From: Blastomonas aquatica
GTDB taxonomy: Bacteria > Pseudomonadota > Alphaproteobacteria > Sphingomonadales > Sphingomonadaceae
Assembly: GCF_014639875.1 (NCBI RefSeq)
Contig: NZ_BMGD01000004.1
Location: 124,001 to 188,000 of the forward strand
Reading direction: 5' to 3'
Length of the DNA stretch: 64,000 nucleotides
In this document: one piece after another, positions 57,301-64,000 of the stretch
Numbering within the stretch: the stretch's first letter is position 1
Layout: every line of letters starts with the position of its first letter
The notes under the pieces: model-generated
What the model was told of the DNA's origin: nothing
The model's input: the letters and a program-made list of their open reading frames with translations, nothing else
Database searches by the model: none
Program-made: the position numbers and the translations under genes

Positions 57301-58464
57301 ATGATCAGCTCCATGGAAACGACTTCGAACACCGGCCCGAAGACCAAGTCTCAGTCCAGCCGCCGTGTCAGTTTTGGCGACGGCCTTTTCCGCTATGAGA
57401 GGCCCGGAGGGACAAGTAGCTGGGTCTGCCGGGTACGGCACAAAGGCAACCGGAGAGATTTCGGCCTGGGCAGCTGTAAGACAGTGGGCCTGGAGGAGGC
57501 TCGCGAGCGGGCGCTGGTGGTGCGCCGTCAGGTCGAGCAGGGCTACGACCCGCAGTTCGAGCGGCGCAAGATCGAGGCAGTGCCCAACTTCCGGGACGCT
57601 GCGCAGAAGGTCTTCGACATTCATTCAAAGACATGGCGCAATGGGAAACATCATGGCCAGTGGATGCGCACCATGGAGATGTATGCTTTCCCGCAGCTCG
57701 GCAAGATGAGGGTGGATCGGATCACCGGACCAATGATCCGCGACGTGCTGATGGAAATCTGGCTGGCAAAGCCAGAGACCGCGCGCCGGGTCCGGCAGCG
57801 GATCGGTATGGTGCTCGATTGGGCCTATGCATCCGGCTATCGTGAGAGCGAGGCTCCCATGCGTGCGATCACCAAGGGCTTGCCCCGTCAGCCGCGCCGT
57901 GATGGTCACTACCCGGCAATGCCTTACGAGAAGGTGCCAAAGTTCATCCAGAAGCTGCGCGCTCGGGAATCGTTCAGTCGCCTTGCTCTCGAATTTGCCA
58001 TTTATACCGCTGCCAGATCGGGCGAGGTGCGCGGCATGACCTGGGATGAGGTTGATCTTGAAAGCGGTCTCTGGACGCTTCCTAAGGCGCGTATGAAGGC
58101 ATTCCGCGAGCATGTGGTCCCGCTCAGCCCGCGACCGCTGCGGATTATCCGTCGCTGTGCGCAGCTGCGCCTACGGGAATCGCCCTATGTGTTTCCCGGC
58201 TTCAAGAACAATAGGCCCCTTTCCGACATGACGCTGTCCAAGCTCATGAAGGAAATGCTTCAGCCCTACACCCCTCACGGGTTCCGGTCGTCGTTCCGGG
58301 ACTGGGTGAGCGAAGAGACGAACCACCCCAGCGATGTGGCAGAAGCAGCCCTCGCCCATATGGTCGCCAACAAGACCGAGGCGGCCTACCGGCGCGGCAA
58401 TCTGCTGGAGAAGCGCCGCGTCATGATGGCCGAATGGGCCGCCTATTGCGACAAGGAGAGCTGA
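57301..58464 (+). CDS. Site-specific tyrosine integrase of a tRNA-Ser island
   Basis: A 387-residue P4-type integrase (DUF4102-like arm-binding N-domain plus catalytic domain). The N-domain shows 'L-F-R-Y-E-R-P-G-G-T-S-S-W-V-C' and 'F-G-L-G-S-C-K-T-V-G-L-E-E-A-R'. The catalytic residues are Arg in A-R-S-G-E-V-R-G, the His-x-x-Arg of H-G-F-R, a later His in L-A-H-M and the Tyr in E-A-A-Y-R-R-G. The ATG at 57301 has GTGGGA upstream; a GTG at 57250 is the longer alternative. It lies directly downstream of the tRNA. Both its codon use and residues look intact. Confidence 0.93.
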   Translation: MISSMETTSNTGPKTKSQSSRRVSFGDGLFRYERPGGTSSWVCRVRHKGNRRDFGLGSCKTVGLEEARERALVVRRQVEQGYDPQFERRKIEAVPNFRDAAQKVFDIHSKTWRNGKHHGQWMRTMEMYAFPQLGKMRVDRITGPMIRDVLMEIWLAKPETARRVRQRIGMVLDWAYASGYRESEAPMRAITKGLPRQPRRDGHYPAMPYEKVPKFIQKLRARESFSRLALEFAIYTAARSGEVRGMTWDEVDLESGLWTLPKARMKAFREHVVPLSPRPLRIIRRCAQLRLRESPYVFPGFKNNRPLSDMTLSKLMKEMLQPYTPHGFRSSFRDWVSEETNHPSDVAEAALAHMVANKTEAAYRRGNLLEKRRVMMAEWAAYCDKES

Positions 58465-58465
58465 G

Positions 58466-58714
58466 GTGTCTCGCCTGTCGCGCCAAGAGCGCAGGTGCTT
58501 GCGCAAATTCGAGAGGGCGGTCGAGCGGATGGAGCCGCTCGACCGGGAAATCTTTCTTGGCCTCCGCGTCGATGAGCTGAGCTACCGCCAGCTTGCAGCT
58601 AAACACGACATAACCTTGCAACAGGTCGAGCAGCATTTCGCCAATGCCCTGTTCGTGCTGATGCAGATGCCAACAGAGAAGCCGCCAGACTGGTGGCAGT
58701 TCTGGCGCTGGTGA
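58466..58714 (+). CDS. Small sigma-70 region 4-like DNA-binding protein
   Basis: An 82-residue protein starting at a GTG one base after the integrase stop, with AAGGAGA (58453-58459) as ribosome binding site inside the integrase gene. Residues 24-70 ('L-D-R-E-I-F-L-G-L-R-V-D-E-L-S-Y-R-Q-L-A-A-K' and 'T-L-Q-Q-V-E-Q-H-F') resemble the helix-turn-helix of sigma factor region 4, but there is no region 2, so it cannot be a complete sigma factor. A very Trp-rich end (W-W-Q-F-W-R-W) follows. Coupling to the integrase suggests it regulates the island. Confidence 0.72.
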   Translation: MSRLSRQERRCLRKFERAVERMEPLDREIFLGLRVDELSYRQLAAKHDITLQQVEQHFANALFVLMQMPTEKPPDWWQFWRW

Positions 58715-58766
58715 TGCTGCTTCGACCTTGCCAATCGCAACCCATGCCTACAGGGTGCCCCTGCCC

Positions 58767-59696
58767 ATGCGAACCGATCTAGACCACCTTCCGGCCAACA
58801 AGCAGCGCGAGCTTGAGCGCGTGAAGCAGATCATCTTCGAAGAGTTCGAGGACGCGCTGGCGCTTGCCACGCACCAGTGGAAGAAGAAGGGCCGGATCGA
58901 GAAGCTGATCCTGTACGGCAGCTACGCGCGTGGTGGCTGGGTGGACGAACCACACACAGCCAAGGGATACAGGTCCGACTTCGATCTGCTGATCATTGTC
59001 AACGACAAGCGGCTCACCGAGCGCGTCGATTACTGGCTGAAGCTCGAGGATCGGCTGATACGCGAGCTGGCCATCGATCGCACACTGCACACGCCGGTCA
59101 ACTTCATCGTCCACACCCTGCAGGAGGTGAACGACGGGCTGGCACATGGCCGCTATTTTTTCATGGACGTGGCCAAGGACGGCATCGCGCTACACGAAGC
59201 TGATGAGAGAGTTCTGCATACGCCCAAGCCCAAGACGCCTGAGCAGGCTCTGGCAATGGCGCGGGAGTATTTTGACGAGTGGTACCCAACGACAGCCCAG
59301 TTCCACGGATCAGCAATGCATTCGATCGGTCAAGGCTGGCTTAAAAAAGCCGCCTTTGACATGCACCAGGCCACCGAACGACTGTACCATTGCGTTCTGC
59401 TCGTCTGTACCTTCTATTCGCCCCATGTGCACAACCTTGGTTTCCTGCGCACCCAGGCTGAGCGGATCGATATGCGGCTTGTTGATGCCTGGCCTCGTGA
59501 CACTCGGCTTGATCGAGCTCGCTTTGAGAAGCTGAAAGAGGCCTATGTGAAGGCCCGGTACTCGAAGCACTATCGGATTACCGAAGAGGAGCTGCTGTGG
59601 CTTGGCGGGTGTGTGGAAGAGCTTGGACGGGCTGTCCACGCAATCTGTTCGGAACGGATCATAGACCTTCAGGCAAAGGCTCTCGCTGCGAGTTGA
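58767..59696 (+). CDS. Nucleotidyltransferase-HEPN fusion protein
   Basis: A 309-residue protein. Residues about 20-135 form a minimal nucleotidyltransferase: G51-S52-Y-A-R-G-G then D71-F-D73, the metal-binding pair; at the place of the usual third Asp there is Asn112. Residues about 155-300 are a helical HEPN domain ('F-D-M-H-Q-A-T-E-R-L-Y-H'); the late motif reads R264-Y-S-K-H268-Y, which is close to, but not, the RX4-6H RNase motif. Related MNT-HEPN two-gene systems (MntA-HepT) are toxin-antitoxins in which the NTase AMPylates the toxin. Here both halves are one chain. ATG at 58767 matches the conserved start; a TTG at 58728 would add 13 residues. Confidence 0.85.
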   Translation: MRTDLDHLPANKQRELERVKQIIFEEFEDALALATHQWKKKGRIEKLILYGSYARGGWVDEPHTAKGYRSDFDLLIIVNDKRLTERVDYWLKLEDRLIRELAIDRTLHTPVNFIVHTLQEVNDGLAHGRYFFMDVAKDGIALHEADERVLHTPKPKTPEQALAMAREYFDEWYPTTAQFHGSAMHSIGQGWLKKAAFDMHQATERLYHCVLLVCTFYSPHVHNLGFLRTQAERIDMRLVDAWPRDTRLDRARFEKLKEAYVKARYSKHYRITEEELLWLGGCVEELGRAVHAICSERIIDLQAKALAAS

Positions 59697-60362
59697 CTGC
59701 GCAGTGTCGGGAGCAGGACGCGGGCAACAACGTCTGGCTGCATCAATGCTGCCGTCAGCCATCAAATCTGACCCCTTGATGACTGCTCGAACCGTCAGTT
59801 CGCGAGCCCCACCGGCACCCATTTTCTGCCACCTCATGGGCATCAAATCCGGCGGGGTAAGAAGGGCCGCGATGCTTCGCATCGGACCCACAATTTATAG
59901 TCACACACCTCACGCACACGTGAATAACGGTTTTCTGCCACTTTTCGAGGTGCCAATCCGCTGCCTCGTGACGTCGCCTCTATCGAAAGTGGCGGTTTTC
60001 TGCGGAATTTCGAGGCAGCGCATAGCAGCCTCGTCGGACGGGATAATGGCGGACAAAAGCGGCAAACGCGGGGACAAGATTTGGCCCTTTTGCGAGCCAA
60101 CGTTACCCCCTTTTTCGAGGCAGGTCGCAACCCGCTGACTGGCCAAGGCATAGTAGAGCAACCCTAGTAGCCGTGCACCAAATCTAGTCCGTTCGCCGAG
60201 GTGAGGTTTGATGGATGCCACTCCAGCAATCGTGGAAACGGATAGCCTGGCGCGAAAATGTCTTATGGCACGCAGAGCGCCGAGAGGGGATAATTACCGG
60301 TGTCTGGCAGATGGCGCGACCGGTCCATCCAGCCATCTGGTTCTCAAACAATTGGTGCCTAT
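59697..60362. repeat. Non-coding stretch with dispersed short repeats
   Basis: I see no convincing gene in these 666 bases. Short motifs recur: TTTTCTGC at 59931 and 59996 with a related copy at 59822, and TTTCGAGG near 59943, 60008 and 60113, often followed by TGCC or CAG. 'CATCAAATC' occurs at 59760 and 59841. Short reading frames exist on the minus strand, but they cross these repeats and look like by-products. It may hold a regulatory region, the remains of mobile DNA or a replication/excision recognition region. Confidence 0.5.
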
Positions 60363-60650
60363 ATGCCTCGAACGCCTTTCCCATCATCTTCGCCATTATC
60401 GATCGAGCCAATCAGCATGCGGGTTCCCGATGCCTGCCGGTACACCGGCATCAGCCGCAGCACGCTGTACCTGCTTATCGTACGGGGTGAGGTTGAGGTG
60501 GTCAAAATGGGAGCAGCCACGCTTGTTTTGACAGAAAGCTTGCGTCAGTTGATCGAGCGACATCGCTGCAGCAGCCCAAGCCTAAAGCCACCACTTCCCC
60601 AAGCGGCATCCGCGCGGCACGGACAGACAATGCGCGCCATTGCCGACTGA
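60363..60650 (+). CDS. AlpA/excisionase-type HTH protein
   Basis: A 95-residue protein with a MerR/AlpA-like winged helix from about residue 18 ('R-V-P-D-A-C-R-Y-T-G-I-S-R-S-T-L-Y' followed by 'G-E-V-E-V-V-K-M-G'). This is typical of prophage and island regulators that help excision or activate the integrase. The C-terminus is Pro/Ala/Ser-rich and low in structure. The ATG at 60363 is used. Downstream of the repeat region, it may bind those repeats. Confidence 0.72.
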   Translation: MPRTPFPSSSPLSIEPISMRVPDACRYTGISRSTLYLLIVRGEVEVVKMGAATLVLTESLRQLIERHRCSSPSLKPPLPQAASARHGQTMRAIAD

Positions 60651-60888
60651 AGTTCTGTCACGTCAAATTCTTCGTTAGCTCTGTCATCAACCATCAATGG
60701 TCGGCATGGGATGTCTGCTTTGCGCCCCAATCTCGGCCAATGGAGATTGTCCGGCGATTGCCCGAAAGCGGACATCGTTGCCTATCGGCCGGGCAGCCGG
60801 GCCTGGGACAGAGCGGCCCGTATTCGCAGCCAGCACTACGGCAGGCCTAAACGGGAGCGGTCGCTCGTCGGCTGGTCGCGAAGCTGTG

Positions 60889-61551
60889 TTACGCAGACGC
60901 CTCGTCGTCCTCGACGAGAATTGCCGGTCCATCTGACTGCGCGAGAGCGACCTGAACCTCGCCGTTTTCATTCGACAAGGTCACGAGCACAACGATCCCT
61001 GCGTCGAGCATGAGCACAACATGCAGGTTCAGTAGAGCCTTAATCCGATTAACCCAGCCCAAAATCTCTTCGGGTGCATACTCGCGCTGTTTGCCCGCAA
61101 GCGCATGTTTGAGCGCCCCGCGATGTAGAAGCTCGCCGCATTCGTTATAGACCTTCTTCAACTCAGCGAGGTCCATCTCGCCCTTCTTGAACTCGTATGA
61201 AGCTGGTGCTGCGCCATAGGTGACGGCGCGCGGGAACGAGTTCTTGTTGCTCCCCTCAAGGAGCTTGAAGATCATGCCGGGCTGATAACTGTCACGGATA
61301 CGAGACGTGATCCCGATGAGGTTGTGGACAGCGGCACTCGACAGGGCGATTAACTCGCAGACGTAGCGCACTTGCAGAATGCAGCTTTCAGCGTCCGTGA
61401 ACCCGTCGACTGCCCCAGCCTCCGTTTTAAACCGGTCCATGTAGCGATCGATAGCCGCTGTCCGCAGCTTAATTTCCTCCATGAAACCAGAATAGATGCC
61501 GATGTGCTGCGTCGGTTCTTGCGGATCAGCCGGCATCGCGAACTCGCTCAT
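60889..61551 (-). CDS. Unknown protein B of an overlapping island gene pair
   Basis: A 220-residue protein if begun at the ATG at 61551 ('M-S-E-F-A-M-P-A'), which overlaps the end of the upstream gene by 26 bases; Met6 at 61536 is an alternative. A central segment 'R-Y-V-C-E-L-I-A-L-S' followed by a 'G-E-L-L-H-R-G-A-L' motif recalls an uncharacterised family of helical proteins with conserved C-E-L-I and H-R-G; I cannot name it. No signal peptide or membrane helix is seen. It may act with the upstream gene product. Confidence 0.65.
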   Translation of the reverse strand: MSEFAMPADPQEPTQHIGIYSGFMEEIKLRTAAIDRYMDRFKTEAGAVDGFTDAESCILQVRYVCELIALSSAAVHNLIGITSRIRDSYQPGMIFKLLEGSNKNSFPRAVTYGAAPASYEFKKGEMDLAELKKVYNECGELLHRGALKHALAGKQREYAPEEILGWVNRIKALLNLHVVLMLDAGIVVLVTLSNENGEVQVALAQSDGPAILVEDDEASA

Positions 61552-61939
61552 CGATCTGTTCGATGCGATCTTGCCACTCGTCGTGATCCATCCAGCCGCA
61601 GTCCTGTAGCTGTCGAAATGCTTCCTCTGCGATGAAACGGAGGCTCTCCCCATCACGATCGAGGATACCACGGTAGACGTGGATACGACCGCTTCCCACC
61701 TCCCGCTCAGCAACCGAAGCGACGATCGACAGGACAAGGCGCGCGGCTGAATACTCGTCTTTGACGATCTTATTTCGCTTACTGCTGGTCGTCATAAGCG
61801 TAGGGCGAATGATCGTGCGGAGGTCGGGCCACACGATCTGATCGCGAAACAGATCGTCGCACCAGTCTAGGGCCTTCAATAACAAGGAAATGGCATTGTT
61901 GGGAAAGAACCGCTGTACAAGCTCGGTGAACAAAGCCAT
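61526..61939 (-). CDS. Unknown protein A of an overlapping island gene pair
   Basis: A 137-residue protein that I do not recognise. It is helix-rich and charged, with aromatic clusters ('W-C-D-D-L-F-R-D', 'W-P-D-L'). It starts at 61939 after a GAGG about 11 bases upstream. The next gene begins inside its end, so they are translationally coupled. A stem-loop lies upstream. Confidence 0.55.
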   Translation of the reverse strand: MALFTELVQRFFPNNAISLLLKALDWCDDLFRDQIVWPDLRTIIRPTLMTTSSKRNKIVKDEYSAARLVLSIVASVAEREVGSGRIHVYRGILDRDGESLRFIAEEAFRQLQDCGWMDHDEWQDRIEQIDERVRDAG

Positions 61940-62361
61940 CTTCTGTGCGCCTCACTCGACTGCGTATTTGCCATTCAACTGACCCTCATTGCACGGGCTG
62001 GGTGGCCCGTGCCCCAACCTGAATTTAGCTACGATCTTCGTCACGTTTCCAGCAATAAATGCGACAGTCTATCACTGAGCGTCAGCCTCATGCTGCCGAC
62101 CAACGACCTTACAACGTCTGATCGGCAGCTCTTGTCAGCCCTAGATGCTCGCGACACCACCAGCGAGAGTTGGTTCAAGGCTGCCATTGCCGGGTGGCAG
62201 AGCGGATGACCGCTTTCCGCAACTAGCCCACCAAAACCCGCCGTCGGCCCATTTGCCGAACTTCCGGCGATGGGACATACCTGACAATCACGACCATAAC
62301 CGGGAAAACAAGTTGCGCGGAAACCGGTTATGCTTGACGTGGCTACGATGGCTCTCTGCCT
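61940..62361. other. Non-coding gap between two unknown island genes
   Basis: No gene is supported in these 422 bases. Two structures are visible: a perfect eight-base-pair stem GCACGGGC/GCCCGTGC at 61991-62012, upstream of protein A; and a wider inverted repeat CATAACCGG/CCGGTTATG at 62295-62332, just past the stop of the membrane protein, which may be its terminator region. The promoter of the 61.9 kb gene pair should lie here. Confidence 0.5.
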
Positions 62362-63306
62362 CTAGTTATGTGCGGTGCCCTGCGATTCAGGGCGCACTGT
62401 CCGACACGGATCAAGGCAATCCATCGTGTAGGGCCGCTGATAAAGCAGCGCCCGACTAAGATCGTACCACATCTGCCGCTCCTCCTGCGCGGTTCGAGGA
62501 AGGTCAAAGCCCATGCTCGTTGCCAAAGGACGTCGATAAAGGTCAAACATCGCTGAAAAGCGGGTTCCCCATGCTGCAGCTGCGCGAGGCAACCGTAGCC
62601 AGAGCACAGCGCCGCCTATAAGGAGCGGTGCTACAACTACGTGAGATGGCCAGTTCTCAATCCCATTGTCTGCAATGACCATCGCCGCGCTCGTTAGACA
62701 CGTCGCCAGAAGAGTGACATGAAAATCCAGCCGTGCCCGGCTATCCTGAAGCAGGTCTTGCGCATCTATCGGTAAAATTGCGCTCAGTCTTGGCCAAAAG
62801 ACGACAGCATCGATGCCGTACATGACTGATGGGTAGCTTTCGAACGCTCGATATACGTTGCCGAATCTTGTTGGCAAGACATGCTCCCTCTTTGGTGGCC
62901 AAGAAGCCGTGACACGCGCTCCTCGCTTTGCCAGCATGGCTGACGGTCGCGCATCGTTATTTTGCTTCCACTTTGCCTCTAAATCGTACCATTCTGCCGC
63001 GATGGGCGTATAAAACTTGTCATATCTTGCAAGGCTGCGCTTCATGAGAATTTGAAGTGGATTGAACCGGCCATAGCCTTCAAGAAACCGTACTATAGGC
63101 CGATTTAAGAACAGCATGAAGAATGACAGCAAAATGAGTGATAGAGAAACTTTTCCCAATTTTTCCGCGTCGAATGAAACGTCCGGTCCAAGGCCAAGCG
63201 GATCAAAGTCAGCCACTTGGACAAGGTAGATCATCACAATCAAAACTGGCAGCAAGTAACCAATTACGAACCCTTTGCCAAACAGCTTGGGAATTTCATC
63301 GAGCAT
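62362..63306 (-). CDS. Membrane protein of unknown function, downstream of groEL
   Basis: A 314-residue protein with about four membrane helices: residues 12-32, 53-69, about 213-232 and 236-255. Between helices 2 and 3 lies a soluble region with 'F-G-N-V-Y-R-A-F-E-S-Y-P-S-V-M-Y-G-I-D-A' and 'F-W-P-R-L', which I have seen in an uncharacterised family of bacterial membrane proteins; I cannot name it. The base composition is lower in GC than the core genes. Its ATG lies three bases after the groEL stop, so it is probably translated from the same mRNA. No function can be assigned. Confidence 0.75.
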   Translation of the reverse strand: MLDEIPKLFGKGFVIGYLLPVLIVMIYLVQVADFDPLGLGPDVSFDAEKLGKVSLSLILLSFFMLFLNRPIVRFLEGYGRFNPLQILMKRSLARYDKFYTPIAAEWYDLEAKWKQNNDARPSAMLAKRGARVTASWPPKREHVLPTRFGNVYRAFESYPSVMYGIDAVVFWPRLSAILPIDAQDLLQDSRARLDFHVTLLATCLTSAAMVIADNGIENWPSHVVVAPLLIGGAVLWLRLPRAAAAWGTRFSAMFDLYRRPLATSMGFDLPRTAQEERQMWYDLSRALLYQRPYTMDCLDPCRTVRPESQGTAHN

Positions 63307-63309
63307 GGA

Positions 63310-64000
63310 TCAAAAATCCATGCTGCTGGGCATAGTGCCTGGCCGACCTGGTTCAGTCATCGGATCTCCATCTAGCTCTGAAACGGCAACTTCCGTTGTA
63401 ATCAATAGCCCGGCAACCGAAGCTGCGTCCTGCAGGGCGGTGCGCACGACCTTGGTCGGATCGATCACGCCAGCGGCCACCAAGTTTTCATACACATCGG
63501 TCGATGCATTGAAGCCCAGCGTTTCGTCGTTTCCGTCGAGCAGCTTGCCTGACACGATAGCGCCATCATGGCCTGCATTCTGTGCGATCTGGCGAACTGG
63601 AGCGTACAGTGCCTTGCGGATGATATCGATGCCGCGAGTCTGGTCATCGTTGATGCCGGTCATGCCTTCAAGCGCACGGGTTGCATACAGCAGCGCCGTA
63701 CCGCCACCGGGGACGATGCCTTCTTCAACGGCTGCGCGGGTTGCGTGCAGCGCGTCGTCAACGCGGTCCTTCTTTTCCTTCACTTCGACTTCCGAAGCGC
63801 CACCGATCTTGATGACCGCAACACCGCCGGCGAGCTTCGCCAGACGTTCCTGCAGCTTTTCACGATCGTAATCGCTGGTGGTGTTCTCGATCTGGCCACG
63901 GATGGCTTCCACGCGAGCCTTGATCGCATCGGCTTCACCGGCACCATCGACGATGGTGGTGTTGTCCTTGTCGATCGAAACGCGCTTGGCCTGGCCGAGC
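63310..64000 (-). CDS. groEL: 60 kDa chaperonin GroEL (C-terminal 229 residues; 5' part outside window)
   Basis: The visible part covers the equatorial and intermediate domains of GroEL, with '[15 protein letters not shown]' and 'P-G-G-G-T-A-L-L-Y' motifs intact. Its end is unusual: '[14 protein letters not shown]' replaces the usual GGM-rich tail. The remainder lies past the right edge, so I cannot see whether groES accompanies it. Because the tail is atypical and the next gene is an island-type membrane protein, this may be a second groEL copy. Confidence 0.95.
   Translation of the reverse strand, partial: LGQAKRVSIDKDNTTIVDGAGEADAIKARVEAIRGQIENTTSDYDREKLQERLAKLAGGVAVIKIGGASEVEVKEKKDRVDDALHATRAAVEEGIVPGGGTALLYATRALEGMTGINDDQTRGIDIIRKALYAPVRQIAQNAGHDGAIVSGKLLDGNDETLGFNASTDVYENLVAAGVIDPTKVVRTALQDAASVAGLLITTEVAVSELDGDPMTEPGRPGTMPSSMDF

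Noticed and set aside
59843-60221. Minus-strand reading frames of about 100 codons in the repeat region
   Set aside because: They run through the repeated motifs, lack a recognisable domain and ribosome binding site, and have a composition typical of translated non-coding repeats.
60651-60888. Short frames between the AlpA-like gene and the unknown pair
   Set aside because: No motif or start signal supports a gene. The text resembles decayed intergenic DNA.
61690-61710. A CCCACCTC match to the tRNA-Ser 3' end, as a candidate attR
   Set aside because: Only eight bases match, it lies inside a coding sequence, and the acceptor stem sequence is not continued.
62009-62209. A 66-codon plus-strand frame in the gap before the membrane protein
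   Set aside because: GTG start, no ribosome binding site, no recognisable motif, and it overlaps a stem-loop.

Overview
The window is a GC-rich alphaproteobacterial chromosome segment, most probably from a sphingomonad (Sphingomonadales, family Sphingomonadaceae). This rests on protein sequence character (GyrB, GuaA, LipA, HisBHAFE, SspB-alpha), on the gene order dusB-ntrB-ntrC-ntrY-ntrX-hfq-hflX beside a fused ispDF, and on an Hfq with two Sm domains in one chain. I could run no search, so the genus stays open.

Positions 1-11.8 kb hold an acyl-CoA catabolic locus built as two divergent operons. The minus-strand arm runs MFS symporter, ACAD11-like acyl-CoA dehydrogenase, Zn alcohol dehydrogenase, APH-like kinase, two SDR oxidoreductases and a serine hydrolase cut by the window edge. 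The plus-strand arm has three acyl-CoA dehydrogenases and an SDR. An inverted repeat lies between the arms, and GC-rich palindromic REP-like elements fill three of the intergenic gaps. The separate APH-like kinase and ACAD11-like genes suggest catabolism of hydroxylated acyl-CoAs by a phosphorylation-elimination route.

Positions 11.8-37.7 kb are mostly housekeeping: gmk, fumC, sspB, the histidine operon hisBHAF-hisE (with a small PEP-CTERM-like gene inserted before hisE), a HIT protein, a pentapeptide/LprI-like secreted protein, an APC permease, a Bcr/CflA-type exporter, dinB, a NUDIX hydrolase, gyrB, an SH3 lipoprotein, an acyl-CoA synthetase, guaA, a NYN-LOTUS protein, a PNPOx-fold protein, lipA, ratA, cinA and ispDF.

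Positions 37.7-47.1 kb are the nitrogen and RNA regulation block: dusB-ntrB-ntrC, then ntrY-ntrX, then hfq-hflX. NtrC has the sigma-54 contact motif GAFTGA; NtrX lacks it. Positions 47.1-56.8 kb are a long minus-strand run: mltB, rlpA, a D-Ala-D-Ala carboxypeptidase, tmk, holB, metG, tatD, an MBL-fold hydrolase, a retropepsin-like protease and mazG. Many neighbours here overlap by 1-4 bases.

Positions 57.1-63.3 kb are accessory DNA beginning at a tRNA-Ser(UGA) gene. They hold a tyrosine integrase, a tiny sigma-region-4-like protein, a nucleotidyltransferase-HEPN fusion, an AlpA-like regulator, an overlapping pair of unknown genes and a four-TM membrane protein whose start lies three bases after the stop of a groEL with an unusual C-terminus. 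groEL runs off the right edge. If the window holds an undescribed system, this island is the best place to look; the tandem Hfq is the most striking single protein.
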